The translations under genes were made by a program, and so were the position numbers. DNA of 64,000 nucleotides from Brasenia schreberi. Lineage: Eukaryota; Streptophyta; Magnoliopsida; Nymphaeales; Cabombaceae. The stretch is from assembly GCA_036023115.1 (NCBI GenBank), contig JAYKKT010000076.1, positions 2,170,001-2,234,000 on the forward strand, written 5' to 3'. Under the pieces are notes generated by a model. The model saw nothing but the letters and a program-made list of their open reading frames with translations, searched no databases and was not told the origin of the DNA. The stretch's first letter is position 1. Each line of letters opens with the position of its first letter. Below, piece after piece: positions 35,458 to 46,976 of this stretch.

Positions 35458-37139
35458 TGTAGACACCAAAAATTTTCACTTACGGGTTCTTAGGCCTGAA
35501 ATGAACCTTTTTGTAATCTACTTCGCTTTATGGGCGTGCCAGCTAGTTTACTTTAACTAGCAAAGTATGTTTTGAAAATAATCTAACTTTTGAAAGGCGA
35601 TTGTAGGCAAGCGGGATTTTTACGTCACAGACCTTCTTGCACCGATGCGCAAGGGTCAGTATGTACGCTTAGAGACTTCGTTTTGAAACAAGTTTAACTC
35701 AAAATATATTTTGAATGAAGAAGTGTTTTAAAACCTTCTGAAAACCATGCATTTGGGCGATTTTGATTTTGTAAGGGTTGGATGACCCTAAGTCTTTCAA
35801 ATTTTAATCTGCTTAGGCACGATGGGCATGCATCGAAATAGCCTAAGTCTTGGCGTGTTTGCACAATTGATTCAGGTTGTTTTTGTATGATTTTCAGATT
35901 TTAGATCACGTGGATTTGCACATGCCTAAGTCTTTCTTTTTATCCCTTTATGGGCCACCTAGGTTTGTGTTATGAACACTCCACTACATGGGGCGAATTT
36001 GAGCGGGAGTACGGGGCTTGCTTCGATGCAATATGCGTCCTACCTCATGGTATGACGTACATGCAATGCAAACTCATGCTACTCCAAAGGAAAAACCCAA
36101 ATGTAAAGACAATGCCGAAGGGAAATGACTTGTAAAGTAAATAGCGGAAGGGGAAATATGGCTATATCTTAAGAGCGGAAAGGCTCAATTGTGTAAGTGT
36201 GTGTCGTGTATATATTTGAAAGACAACGCACACGACTTGAACCTTAAAACCCGAATCTTAAAGACATAACCGAAAGAAATACTTTATATAGAGTATATGT
36301 AGGGGCCCTTACTTGGGTCTTGCAAATAAGAGCGAAGGCTCAATGTGTGTGCGTACTTGAATTGAAAGACTTACACACACGACATGAAATGAAACCCAAA
36401 TATAAATTGCAGTATGCCTTGACTAAGGTCTTGGGAGTAAGAGCGAAGGCTCAATGTGTGTGCGTGTGGGAATGTAAAGACAACTCACACGACATAAATG
36501 AAACCCAAATATAACTGCAATAAGGCCTTTACTAAGGTCTTGGGAGTAAGAGCGAAGGCTCAATGTGTGTGCGTGTGGGAATGTAAAGACAACTCACACG
36601 ACATAAATGAAACCCAAATATAACTGCAATAAGGCCTTTACTAAGGTCTTGGGAGTAAGAGCGAAGGCTCAATGTGTGTGTGTGTGGAAAATGGAAAGAC
36701 AACACACACGACTTAATTAAAAAACCCCTTGACTTAAAATATATAAATATAACTATATATTAAGGGCTTGTGTGGCCCGTGTGTGTGCAAGAAGTGTACG
36801 ACTAAGAGCACAAATGCTCAAGTGCGTGTGTGTGTGGGTGTGTCAAACCACGTTATTACAATCGGGGGGAGACGAAGCTCCTTTACTACAACCCCGTATC
36901 AAAATTTAATTGAATATAAAGCAAGTTAATGTAATAGACCAAGTTTAGACACTTACAAATAGCTGGTCCATGTTCGACTTGCTTGCACGTGGGCTCACGG
37001 TTCACCTTGGGCAGCCAAGAGGGGGTTATCCTAGGTGGCTTTGAGGGAGGTTCTATGGAGCACGGTTAGGGCCTTAGGGAAGCTTAGGTTCGGCCAAGAC
37101 AGGGGCTGTTTAGGGTCTATCCTAGGGTCTGTCCTAGGG

Positions 37140-37400
37140 TGCAGGTCACGGCCAGGGTGCAGGTTAGGTCGGCAGGGGGGTGGTCAGGTTGGCAGGGAGG
37201 CAGTCGGGTCGGCAGGGAGGCGTCTGGCGCTTGGCGCAGCAGACGGGCGTTTGGCGCTGGGTGTGCTAGGGCGCAGGGTGCGCAGTAGCGCGAGACAGCT
37301 GCGGCGCGGGGCGTGCAGGCAACAGAGGGGCGCGCGGCAGGAAGCAGGACGCGCGGTAGCAGAAGGGGCGTGCGACAGGAAGTAGAGCGCGCGGTTGGCG
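37140..37400. other. CpG-rich segment in LTR D
   Basis: About 260 bases dense in GCGC and CGCG, including units of the form GCGCGCGGCAGGAAGCAG repeated with changes. It sits between the donor-like site and the GTAATAACG motif on the element's strand. The rest of the window is CpG-poor. Confidence 0.7.
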
Positions 37401-37781
37401 CCCAGGGGTATGGGTTCATGGTTTGTGGGATGTTTTGAGGCGATTGGGGTTAGGTTAGGTCTAGTTAGGGTTAGGTTCAGTTGGGGTTAGGTAGGTTCGA
37501 ACCTAGTCTAGGTTGGGGTTAGGTTTAGAGGGGTGTAGAGAGAATGTCTAGGTTAGGTTAGGCTTACCTCTTGGAGCCGGTCCTTCATGGCTTGAGCCCA
37601 CGTCTCCACGGTTGCAGCCACTTGGTCCAGCCCACCTTGGTTGCAGCCCCTTGGTCTAGACCCACTTAGCCCACATGGCTTGAACCCACCTCACCCAATG
37701 AGCCCACATGGCTAGGTCTATCACTCCCTCTCTCTCCTCCCAAATATTTGCATGAACCCTTTACATGGACCCCCTCACCTC

Positions 37782-37789
37782 TATTTATA
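37782..37789 (-). promoter_or_regulatory. TATA box of LTR D
   Basis: The minus strand reads CTCTATAAATAGAGG. In LTR F the same box (47766) is flanked by the same palindromic CTCTA..TAGAG context. Confidence 0.7.
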
Positions 37790-38436
37790 GAGATTTGAGG
37801 TGGGTCTTGGATTTGGGTTTGGGTTTGGATCCATACCCAAATCCAAACACTATTTGGATCTGGATATTGGATCTTGGATATTTTGAGATCCGTATCCGAT
37901 CCAAACCCAACATTTTTATGGATATGGATCTGGATATTTTGATCTCGATCTGATCCAATCCAAACACTATTTGGATCCAATCCAAATCCAAACTCTATTT
38001 GGATCGACCCAAACACTATTTGGATTGGCCCAAAAACAAACACTATTCATTACATGGATTTGGATCTGGATATATATGGTCCAGATCCAAATCAAAATTT
38101 CTTCGGACAGTCCTTCTTGGCTTCTCGAGGCGAACGATCTGTGTGGGCACTGGCTTCATCAGCGCTCCGTCTGGTGCTGGGTTTTCCCCAACTTTGTCGT
38201 CCGGACTCCGTCTCGCCGTTCTGGACTCCGTTGAGCTTTTCATCAAACGGGCTCTGCTTTCTTTTGTTTTTTTATCAGGGAGTGGCTTCTGAAGCTCTAG
38301 GCTTGAATCCTCTTCGGGCCTAGGGTCTTCCTTTGCCTTCTGTACCTGTTTTCACATTTTAAAACAGGTTGTCGTTTTGGCTCAAACGAGCTTTTTCGAG
38401 AGTTTTTTGAAATATAGAAGATTTAGGGTGTTTACA

Positions 38437-38449
38437 GATGCCCCTCTTT
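38437..38449 (-). other. Polypurine tract of element D
   Basis: The reverse complement reads AAAGAGGGGCATC, identical to element B, directly next to the LTR start. Confidence 0.8.
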
Positions 38450-39869
38450 GGCATTATCCAAATGTATTTGGATAATGGCAAAGAAGAAACACCCTGTTTT
38501 GGTTTTTCTCTCAAATTTTCTCGAGAATACACCATTTATTTCGCAAAAACCCTGTTTTCTTTTTCCAGAGGTGGGGATTTTTAGCAAAAGGGGGCTTTTC
38601 CTAGCTATTTCCCTATATGTATGATCATGCACGAACGACTCTTTGAATGCATTCATGAGAAAAATTTTATTTTTGGTTTTTGAGCCCGAAGAGAGCCTTT
38701 TGAGGTTGGCTGCTCCGAGCAGGTTTTTACCCATGTCTTCTCGACATTTTTCGAGTTTTCGAGCTTTAGAGAGAGCCTTTTGAGGTTGTCTGCTCTAAGC
38801 AAGTTGTACCCTTGTCTTTTTGACATTCGTGGGTTTTTCGAAAATTTCTTTTTGAAAAGGGAACTCCTTTTAACTTGTATCAAAAAGGACTTCCATTTTT
38901 CATACTTCCCTTCATTCGGGTTTCAATACCTGCTACTAAGTAGAGGTTTTTGGGTAGGAAAACTTGGAAAACATTTCAAAGTTCCATTTCCTACAAAACA
39001 GAGTCGAGTTCTCGAACAAAATGAAATCCAAATAAGCTGATTTTATTCGTACTTTAGGATTTTCTCAAATTTGAATCTTTTTCCTCGGTGATAAGCCGTA
39101 GGGATATGGGAAAGAGATACCACGGTCCCTTCTGAAGCGTCCCATGGTTTTAGGCAAAGAATCGGAAAATCGCTCTTTGGAGCTTTGGCTTTTTGTTTCT
39201 TTTTTCGCAGAGGGTCTCCCTTTGGGAGTATTTTTTCATTAATCCCTCTTTTCTTTAAAGGAGAGCAGCTCTTTGGAGGAGTTTTTGTATTCCCTGTTTA
39301 TGAAGGGAAGACCTCTTTGGGAGGAGTGTTTTTATATCTCCTTTTTCTTTTGAACGAGAAGACCTCTTTCGGAGGAGTTTTTGTATTCCTTGTTTATGAA
39401 GGGAAGACCACTTTCGGAGGAGTTTTTGTATTCTCGATTTTTTTTTTCTTTTGAAAATAGCCAATTTTCCTTTTTGGAGAGAAAGTAGGATGGGGGAGGG
39501 CTTATCCCTTTGGTTACTCGATTCAAACGAGATCGTCCTATTTCTTAATAGCATCTGCTATTCGAAAGTATTTTGATATTTTGAACAAGGCTTAATCTTG
39601 TAATCCAGGGTTCTTTGAAATATCGCCAATTCATTTTTGGAAGTCTACTTTTCGAAAAGTATAGATTCCTCCATTCGGGGTTATACAATCTACTTCGATC
39701 CTTCTTTCAAGAAGTTTCAAAGGAATTCGATTTTTCAAAATCTTTTTAAAAAAGAATTCAACATAAACCCTTTTGAATATTCGGGCATTTTCGGGGTTTT
39801 GCTAATTTCTACCCACAATATCAACAAATTTCTAATTTTTGTTTTCCTTTTGAAGACATGGGGACATTC
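38450..39869 (-). other. 3' region of element D, non-coding
   Basis: 1.4 kb without a supportable gene. It holds the conserved hairpin (39119-39148) and a local tandem repeat at about 39268-39440, whose four units of 43-52 bases contain TCTTT(C/G)GGAGGAGTTTTTG. The part from about 39450 is closely matched at 44540 in element E. Confidence 0.7.
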
Positions 39870-40268
39870 CTACTCGAGTTTGCCACCCTTTTGGGCTTTC
39901 TTCGGGGTGATATGATGCATGCTATTCACTCCATGTGATTTAAAATGGAAATACATGTTTTTATGCAACGATGAACACATGAAATGTATCTCACAAATCA
40001 TGAAGGAGATGCATTCGCTTATCCATGGAAAGTGTCTAGGGGCTGTATTTAAAAATGCCCCTAGCTTGATGGGAATTTCGCATGGCCATATGGTGAAGGG
40101 CCATGGCTTTTCAAAGGGATTTTGGATGGACAATGGTATGTTCATGTCCATGCACTTCCATGGTTTTTCTAACATGATCATGATACTTTTTGGCTCAAGG
40201 ATGGGAAACATAACCAGCCCTAAGTGATCGTCATGGCCATCAGGTTTTAGTTTTGACATGGTCTCCAT
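39870..40268 (-). pseudogene. Element D integrase fossil (family 2)
   Basis: A 132-codon minus-strand frame whose peptide aligns by eye with family 1 integrase. The motif PWPFTIWPCEIP matches PWPFTMWAFDIVG around the first catalytic Asp. The preceding stretch ending KCMDMNIPLSIQ parallels the half-finger region PCQVHGHAIHIPS. The end, MHHITPKKAQKGGKLE, parallels the segment that ends in NGQAE in pol. The catalytic Asp reads Glu (CEIP), the finger cysteines are mostly lost and the DNG motif is not visible, so it is non-functional. A matching, more broken stretch lies at about 44900-45310 in element E. Confidence 0.6.
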
Positions 40269-41096
40269 ATTTCATCGTGAGATTCATGTTCTTTATCCTA
40301 ACACAATCAAGGTTTTCATATAAACCAGAAGTTGAAGAAAATCTTTTTTTTCAAAGCCATGAAAGGCTTTTGTGAAATGTGTAACCCTTTTTCAAGATTC
40401 TCATTTCCTTTTAAAATTTGCCTCGAAGGTGTTGGTTTTGATTTGTATGGAGACATGCCTATGAAGGCTCGATACTTAGGGGTCGACTCTTATTGCCCCT
40501 TTGGTTTTGCAAAACCCTAAATTCGATTTCTAGAATGATGTCTAGACTCGATGCATATGAATGATTTCAAAGTGTAATGCATGATGCTTATGCACACACT
40601 ATGGGTTAACTTATTTCTAAAAATCCCCAATTTTCCATAAGTTAAGGATTTTTGCGAAGTTCAGGAAGCTTGGAGGTGTTTATTCCTCCTTGCTTTGGTG
40701 ATTCTCGAGCTCTTCATTTTTGAAAAAGCTCTAGGCAAAAGGGGAGCTTTTTGGATACTTGGTTTCAGGGAGTATATACAATTTTCGAAAGCATTTTTAC
40801 AATTCTTTTGAAAATGGGCTTTGTACATGGCCAAAGGCTTGTGAAACAAAATTTCTTTTTGGAATTTTTGTTTTTCCAAATGTTTTTGAGATTTTGAGAG
40901 TTTTCAATTTTTTTGGTCTTTTTCAAAAGTAGGGATCTTCCATTGAACCTTCAAAGAAAACATTCATGAATCAGACTCTAATCAGATAGGTCTACGACAT
41001 GGGTTTCGGTTTTTAGAGGTTCTACAAGGCACCCTTGACCCAGATGGTCTTAGGTGGCGGCTCTGGGGGTATGGGTGGGCTGTAGCCCAGTCCATA
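40269..41096 (-). pseudogene. Decayed pol region of element D
   Basis: Between the integrase fossil and the G-patch frame. On the minus strand the segment around 40437-40520 keeps the order GGGTTTTGCAAAACC, AAAGGGGCAAT and GTCGACCCCTAAGTATCGAGCC. This tracks the RT region GFMVSQRGIEVDPSKYRA of family 1 at the DNA level. The acceptor-like TGTTTTCTTTGAAG lies near 40960. No frame is open. Confidence 0.55.
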
Positions 41097-42428
41097 TCAT
41101 TCCCTATTGGTTCTAGGTAGGACAGGCTCAAGCCTACCTTGGTTTCGGGTTCCCAGGCCCGCGTAGGGTTTATATCCCATATTCAGAATCATGTTCCAAG
41201 ACTTTTTGCTTTTTGAAAAGTTTTGATATAAATCATGGTCTTGGAACATGGAATCGTCCATGTTGGGGATATATACCCTTTTGGATATCGGGAGTTTGGA
41301 TTCCGGGGTGATGGAAGACTTGGGCTTCCATACAAACCTGGTTTGGGAGACTTTGCCCTCAAGGAAAGCCAAGCTTGGTTCCTTGAGGAGTTTTGGACAT
41401 AGCAGGGTTATGGAAAACTTATGGTTCCATACCCCATTTTGGGAAAAATTTACTTCAAGGGGAGCCATGCAAGGTCCCTTGAAGTTTTTGACTTGGTCCC
41501 TAGGTTCAACTCGTGGTGCCCCTAGGGATTGATTTTTTTGATTCAAAGCCATAGCCTTGGTTCCAGGGCACAAGACTAGGCTCGAAGAAGTGGGTTTTTC
41601 TATGGTAGGGTTATGAGCTCCTAAGATGTCGATGCATGCATTAAGGGTCTCCTTGTCTACCATTTTCAGAACTTCTTTTTGTTTTTGAAATTCCTTTGAA
41701 TGGTGCGCGATAGTTGGCGCACCTTGAAAATCCTCAAGTTTTGGCATAGTTTGTGGGTTTGTGTGTGCAAAGGGGTTATCCAATGCATCTGATGACCCTA
41801 CATGAAGAAGAGAGTCTTGAGAAGGATGGGTTTCAGGCATACCTCTTTGTGGCTTGTCTACCTTTTCAAGGTGAGAGCAGGCCGATTTCCCGGGTAACTC
41901 TGTTTTGAGCCCCCGGGGTTTTACGAGGCGTTTTCTTTTGAAACCTTCCTGTTTTTCACTCTCGTTCCTTTGTAGGGTGTGGACTTCATGTCTCACTGTA
42001 TGTGTGTGCCTAGACTTAGGACTTTTACTTGAAGTTTTCGAAATTCCAACATTTTGTTTTTCAATTTTTTGGTCTTTTTCCAAATTTTCAAGATTTTTTT
42101 GGTTTTTTGAAATAGAAAAATCTTTTTTTGGTTTTTCTATGGATTTTGAAAAGCTTGAAGCTGTAGGAGTGGATGACTTATCCCTTTGCTGGGATTTGTC
42201 TCTAATCTCCAATCCTTCGTTGAGTTTGAGATCGGTTTTCAATTCACGATCTGTATGTGCCCTAGAAGAGCTGCTATGTGTTCGATGGGCTTTAAGCACC
42301 TTGCTTAAAGCATCCATCTTTTGAAATATTTTTGAAATGTCATCAAGCTCTTTTTGGGCTTTATCTGTTTTGAAAACCTCTTTTAGTTTACTCAACAAAG
42401 ATTTTTGTAGCTTTCTATCCATTTTCAT
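41097..42428 (-). CDS. Element D G-patch protein (family 2, gag-like without capsid)
   Basis: A 443-codon intact frame from ATG 42428. It is very hydrophilic, rich in Lys and Ser, with a coiled-coil-like N-terminus. It ends with two ~32-residue repeats (unit core SLAFLEGKVSQTRFVWKPKS), a MDDSMFQDHDLY motif and a G-patch-like LNMGYKPYAGLG segment. MDDSMFQ-G-patch also closes family 1 Gag-Pro. Capsid, zinc knuckle and protease are absent, so this looks like the two ends of that polyprotein with a new middle. The frame ends at TGA (from CGA in E and F), about 20 codons short of the WVKGAL end. Function unknown; RNA binding is a guess from the G-patch. Confidence 0.7.
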   Translation of the reverse strand: MKMDRKLQKSLLSKLKEVFKTDKAQKELDDISKIFQKMDALSKVLKAHRTHSSSSRAHTDRELKTDLKLNEGLEIRDKSQQRDKSSTPTASSFSKSIEKPKKDFSISKNQKNLENLEKDQKIEKQNVGISKTSSKSPKSRHTHTVRHEVHTLQRNESEKQEGFKRKRLVKPRGLKTELPGKSACSHLEKVDKPQRGMPETHPSQDSLLHVGSSDALDNPFAHTNPQTMPKLEDFQGAPTIAHHSKEFQKQKEVLKMVDKETLNACIDILGAHNPTIEKPTSSSLVLCPGTKAMALNQKNQSLGAPRVEPRDQVKNFKGPCMAPLEVNFSQNGVWNHKFSITLLCPKLLKEPSLAFLEGKVSQTRFVWKPKSSITPESKLPISKRVYIPNMDDSMFQDHDLYQNFSKSKKSWNMILNMGYKPYAGLGTRNQGRLEPVLPRTNRE

Positions 42429-42437
42429 GCAATTTTC

Positions 42438-42439
42438 CT
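42438..42439 (-). promoter_or_regulatory. Acceptor-like AG before the element D gene
   Basis: The minus strand reads GCATACTTAG followed by GAAAATTGC and the ATG. The TACTTAG core is shared with family 1 gag leaders and with F (50499-50505). Confidence 0.45.
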
Positions 42440-42523
42440 AAGTATGCACGATTTTTGAAAAAACACTCTTTTTTTCGAAAATTTGATTATAACTCGTTTG
42501 TTTGAAGTCTGCTTAAGTCCCGG

Positions 42524-42541
42524 GTCCCACCGGGCGTGCCA
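42524..42541 (-). other. Primer-binding site of element D
   Basis: The reverse complement reads TGGCACGCCCGGTGGGAC, identical to family 1, five bases from the LTR. Confidence 0.85.
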
Positions 42542-42546
42542 ATCTC

Positions 42547-43752
42547 TGTAGACACTGAAAATTTTCACTTACGGGTTCTTAGGCCTGAAGTGAACCTTTT
42601 CGCAATCTACTTCGCTTTATGGGCGTGCCAGCTAGTTTACTTTAACTAGCAAAGTATGTTTTGAAAATAATCTGACTTTTGAAAAGCGATTGTAGGCAAG
42701 CGGGATTTTTACGTCGCAGACCTTCTTGCACCGATGCGCAAGGGTCAGTTTGTACGCTTAGAGACTTCGTTTTGAAACAAGTTTAACTCAAAATATATTT
42801 TGAATGAAGAAGTGTTTTAAAACCTTTTGAAAACCATGCATTTGGGTGATTTTGATTTTGTAAGGGTTGGATGACCCTAAGTCTTTCAAATTTTAATCTG
42901 CTTAGGCACGATGGGCGTGCATCGAAATAGCCTAAGTCTTAGCGTGTTTGCACGATTGATTCGGGTTGTTTTTGTATGATTTTCAGATTTTAGATCACGT
43001 GGATTTGCACGTGCCTAAGTCTTTCTTTTTATCCCTTTATGGGCCACCTAGGTGTGTGTTATGAACACTCCACTACATGGGGCGAATTTGAGCGGGAGTA
43101 CGGGGCTTGCTTCGATGCAATATGCATCCTACCTCGTGGTATGGCGTAGATGCAATGCAAACTCACGCTACTCCAAAGGGAAAACCCGAATGTAAAGACA
43201 ATGCCGAAGGGAAATGACTTGTAAAGTAAATAGCCGAAGGGAAATGACTTGTAAAGTAAATAGCGGAAGGGGAAATATGGCTATATCTTAAGAGCGGAAA
43301 GGCTCAATTGTGTAAGTGTGTGTCGTGTATATATTTGAAAGACAACGCACACGACTTGAACCTTAAAACCCGAATCTTAAAGACATAACCGAAAGAAATA
43401 CTTTATATAGAGTATATGTAGGGGCCCTTACTTGGGTCTTGCAAATAAGAGCGAAGGCTCAATGTGTGTGCGTGCTTGAATTGAAAGACTTACACACACA
43501 ACATGAAATGAAACCCAAATATAAATTGCAGTATGCCTTGACTAAGGTCTTGGGAGTAAGAGCGAAGGCTCAATGTGTGTGCGTGTGGGAATGTAAAGAC
43601 AACTCACACGACATAAATGAAACCCAAATATAACTGCAATAAGGCCTTTACTAAGGTCTTGGGAGTAAGAGCGAAGGCTCAATGTGTGTGCGTGTGGAAA
43701 ATGGAAAGACAACACACACGACTTAATTAAAAAAACCCCTTGACTTAAAATA
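42547..43752 (-). repeat. 5' LTR of element D, truncated
   Basis: It matches the 3' LTR from 35458 closely for about 1.2 kb, then breaks at ACTTAAAAT and continues into a family 1 LTR. The two D LTRs differ in tandem-unit count: the 3' LTR has an extra ~103-bp unit (36447-36650), while the 5' LTR duplicates a GAAGGGAAATGACTTG unit (43207-43265). Confidence 0.85.
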
Positions 43753-44538
43753 CAAGTCTCTCTCATGCCCAATATCCCACGTGATTAACCCACTCAATTA
43801 GGCTAACCCACATGATTAACCCCAAACTTGACACACAAGTCAAGCTTAATTACAACACTCTTGATATTTTCCATCCCCACTCTCTCTCATGCCCAATATC
43901 CCACGTGAATTTCAAGTGGGCCCCACCTCCATTTATGAGAAGGTGATGTGGGCCATGGATATGGATATTGGATTGGATTTTTGAATCCAAATCCAAATCC
44001 AAGTCCACACATGGGTTTGGATTGGGATCTGGATATATATGGTCCAGATCCAATCCAAACTGAACTCTGACTCCTTCGAGCTGGGTTCGAAACGGACAAT
44101 TTGTGCGGGGCCTGACAGCATCAGTACTCCGTCTGCGTTGGGTCTTCGCCAACATGGTCGTCCGCCTCCGTTTATGCCTTCCGGAGATGACTTCAAATGA
44201 CATTTTGATAAGAACAGGGTCTTGGACGTTCGAGATCCTGGGGGTGTGAATCAGATGCAAGAGTTGCTGTGCCGGGCTTGACGTGTGCTCCGGTTTCGGG
44301 CTCTTCTTAGCTCTCCTGGTCCTGTTTGGATTAAGCCAAGCTGCTTCGGGGTTTCAAAACGTGTTTTAAAAGGTTTTCAAAAGCCATATTATATATTTTT
44401 GAAATACAGAGTTTAAAACATATGTACAGGGTTGTCTGGAAGGTTCCTGGGTTTCCAGACTCAAAAATGGCCCTTTGGGGCTACCTGTATAAAACCAGAT
44501 GGATTTTGAGAAATTCGTGGGATTTCGGGGTGTTCACA
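43753..44538 (-). mobile_element. J: family 1 LTR piece, minus orientation
   Basis: The 5' part of a family 1 LTR, with the TGGATT tract and GAAGACCC block. It ends exactly at the LTR start (GGTGTTCACA) where element E sequence begins, so this is the outer edge of an inserted minus-strand element. Its inner side is fused to LTR D through a scrambled junction in which CTCTCATGCCCAATATCCC occurs twice (43760 and 43886). Confidence 0.8.
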
Positions 44539-46411
44539 ACAGCCAATTTTCCTTTTTGGAGAGAAAGTAGAATGGGGGAAGGCTTATCCCTTTGGTTACT
44601 CGATTCAAACGAGATCGTCCTATTTCTTAATAGCATCTGCTATTCGAAAATATTTTGATATTTTGAACAAGGCTTAATCTTGTAAGCCAGGGATTTTTGA
44701 AATGTTGCCAATTCATTTTTGGAAGACTCTACCTTTCGTAAAGTATAAATTCCTCCATTTAGGGTTATACAATCGACTTTGATTCTTCTTTCAAGAAGTT
44801 TCAAAGGAGTTTGATTTTTCAAAATCTTTTTGAAAAAGAATTTAACATAAACCCTTTTGAATATTTGGGCATTTTCGGGGTTTTGCTAATTTCCACCCAC
44901 CATATCAACAAAATTTTCGAATTTTGTTGCCCTTTTTAAGACATGGGGACATTCCTACTCGAGTTTGCCACCCTTTTGGGCTTTCTTTGGGGTGATATGA
45001 TATGAATGATACATGCTATGCACTCCATGTGTTTCAAAATGGAAATACATGCTTTTATGCAACGATGAACATACGAGATGTATCTCACAAGTCATGAAGG
45101 AGATGCATTTTATGAAATTCGTTTCTCCATGAAAGGTGTCTAGGGGCTACATTTTAAAAATCCCCCTAGCTTGATGGGAATTTCGCATGGCCACATGGTG
45201 AAGGGCCATGGTTATTCAAAAAGATTTTGGATGGACGATGGTATGTTCATGTCCATGCATTTCCATGGTTTTTCTAACATGATCATGATACTTTTTGCTC
45301 AAGGATGGAAAAGAACATAACCAGTCCTAAGTGATTGTCATGGCCATCAGGTTTTAGTTTTGACATGGTCTCTATATTTCATCGTGAGATTCATGTTCTT
45401 TATCCCAACACAATCAAGGTTTTCATATAAACTAGAAGTTGAAAAATCTTTCTTTTCAAAGCCATATGTAGGGTTAAAATTTTTGAAATTTTGATCCCTT
45501 TGAGAAAGCAATTTTGGGAAATCCTCCCTTTCTATATGAAGATGGTTTTATACCAGCCCTTTTGATCGAAATATGTTTCCCATACTTGGTTTTGGTCAAG
45601 CATGGCTTTTGGAATTCATTTTGAAAATTCATGCCTTCATGGGGCATTTGATCAAGTCAAGCAGGCAATGCATGATTTGCAATGCTCGGGAGGTTTTTAT
45701 CAAAAGAATTTTGAAAGGTTTTTGTGAAATGCTAACCCTTTTTTCGAGATTCTCATTTCCTTTTTGAAATTCCCTTTTGAAGGTGTTGGATTTGATTCAT
45801 ATGGAGACATGCCTATGATGGCTCGATACTTAGGGGGTTGACTCTCATTGCCCCTTTGGTTTTTCAAAACCCTGAATTCGAGTTCTAGGATGATGTCTAG
45901 ACTCGATGCATATGAATGATTTCAAAGTGTAATGCATGATGCTTATGCACACACTATGGGTTAAACTTATTTCTAAAAATCCCCAATTTTCCATAAGTCA
46001 AGGATTTTGCGAGTTTCAGGAAGCTTGGAGTTGTTTATTCCTCCTTGCTTTGGTGATTCTCGAGTTTTTCAGTTTTTGAAAAAGCTCTAGGCGAAAAGGT
46101 GGACAGGACCAGCTTTTGGATACTTGGGCTTTCGGGAGTATACACAATTTTTGAAAAAGTTTTTTTACAATTTTCGAAAATGGACTTTGTACATGGCCAA
46201 ATGCTTTCGAAACAAAATTTCTTTTTGGAATTTTCATTTTTCCAAATGCTTTTGAGATTTTGAGGGTTTTCAATTTTTTTGGTTTTTGGTAATATCCAAT
46301 TTTTTTGGTTTTTTCAAAAGTAGGGATCTTCCATTGAACCTACAAAGAAAACATTCATGAATCAGACTCTAATTAGATAGGTCTAAGACATGAGTTTCGG
46401 TTTTAGAGGTT
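44539..46411 (-). other. Element E (family 2) 3' region
   Basis: Closely matches 39450-41040 of element D on the same strand, with small indels. It includes decayed integrase-like sequence (about 44900-45310) and RT-like sequence (about 45770-45900). No open gene. Its left end is cut by element J. Confidence 0.75.
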
Positions 46412-46976
46412 CTACAGGGCACCCTTGACCCAGATGGTCTTAGGTGGCAACTCTGGGGGTATGGGTGGGTTGTAGCCCAGTCCATATCGTTCCCTATTGG
46501 CTTTAGGTAGGACAGGTTCAAGCCTACCTTGGTTTCGGGTTCCCAGGCCCGCATAGGGTTTATATCCCATATTCAGAATCATGTTCCAGGGCTTCTTGGT
46601 TTTTGAAAAGTTTTTATATAATTCAAGCCCCTGGAACATAGAATCATCCATGTTATGGTTATATACCCTTTCTGTTTTGGATAAAGGGAGTTTGGATTCA
46701 GGGGTGATGGAAGACTTGGGCTTCCTTACAACCCTATTTTGGGAGATTTTGTCTTCAAGGGAAACTAGGCTGGGTCCCCTGAGAGACTTTGGATGTTGCA
46801 GTGTGATAGAAGACTTGAGCTTCCACACAACCTGCTTTCGGGAGAATTTTTCTTCAAGGGAAGCCAAGCTTGTTCCCTCGAAGGATTTTGGATATTTCAG
46901 GGTTTTGGAAGACTTATGGTTCCAGATAACCCCATTTTGGAAGATTTTGTTCTCAAGAGAAGCCGTGCTTGGTCCC
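46412..46976 (-). pseudogene. Element E G-patch protein, C-terminal part
   Basis: The C-terminal ~188 codons of the family 2 protein: three ~32-residue repeats, MDDSMFQGLELY, and a complete G-patch-like segment through PPKTIWVKGAL. It is cut at 46976 by the LTR of element F; the open frame continues into that LTR only by chance. This copy has one more repeat unit than D before the cut. Confidence 0.8.

Larger units (their letters stand above)
35458..38436 (-). repeat. 3' LTR of element D (family 2)
   Basis: 2979 bp in minus orientation, from TGTAGACACC (its 3' end) to GGTGTTTACA (its 5' start). It carries the stem-loop (35628-35663, outer arm mutated), four unit-like tandem repeats (about 36300-36715), one clear and one degenerate GTAATAACG motif (36851 and 36881), a telomere-like TTAGG tract (37440-37565), a donor-like GTAAGC (37567, minus), a CpG-rich stretch (37140-37400) and a TATA box (37782-37789). 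The order of parts matches family 1 although much of the sequence differs. Confidence 0.88.

Noticed and set aside
42428..44538. Host gene captured between elements D and E
   Set aside because: All of this stretch is accounted for by LTR D and LTR J; no unrelated sequence remains.
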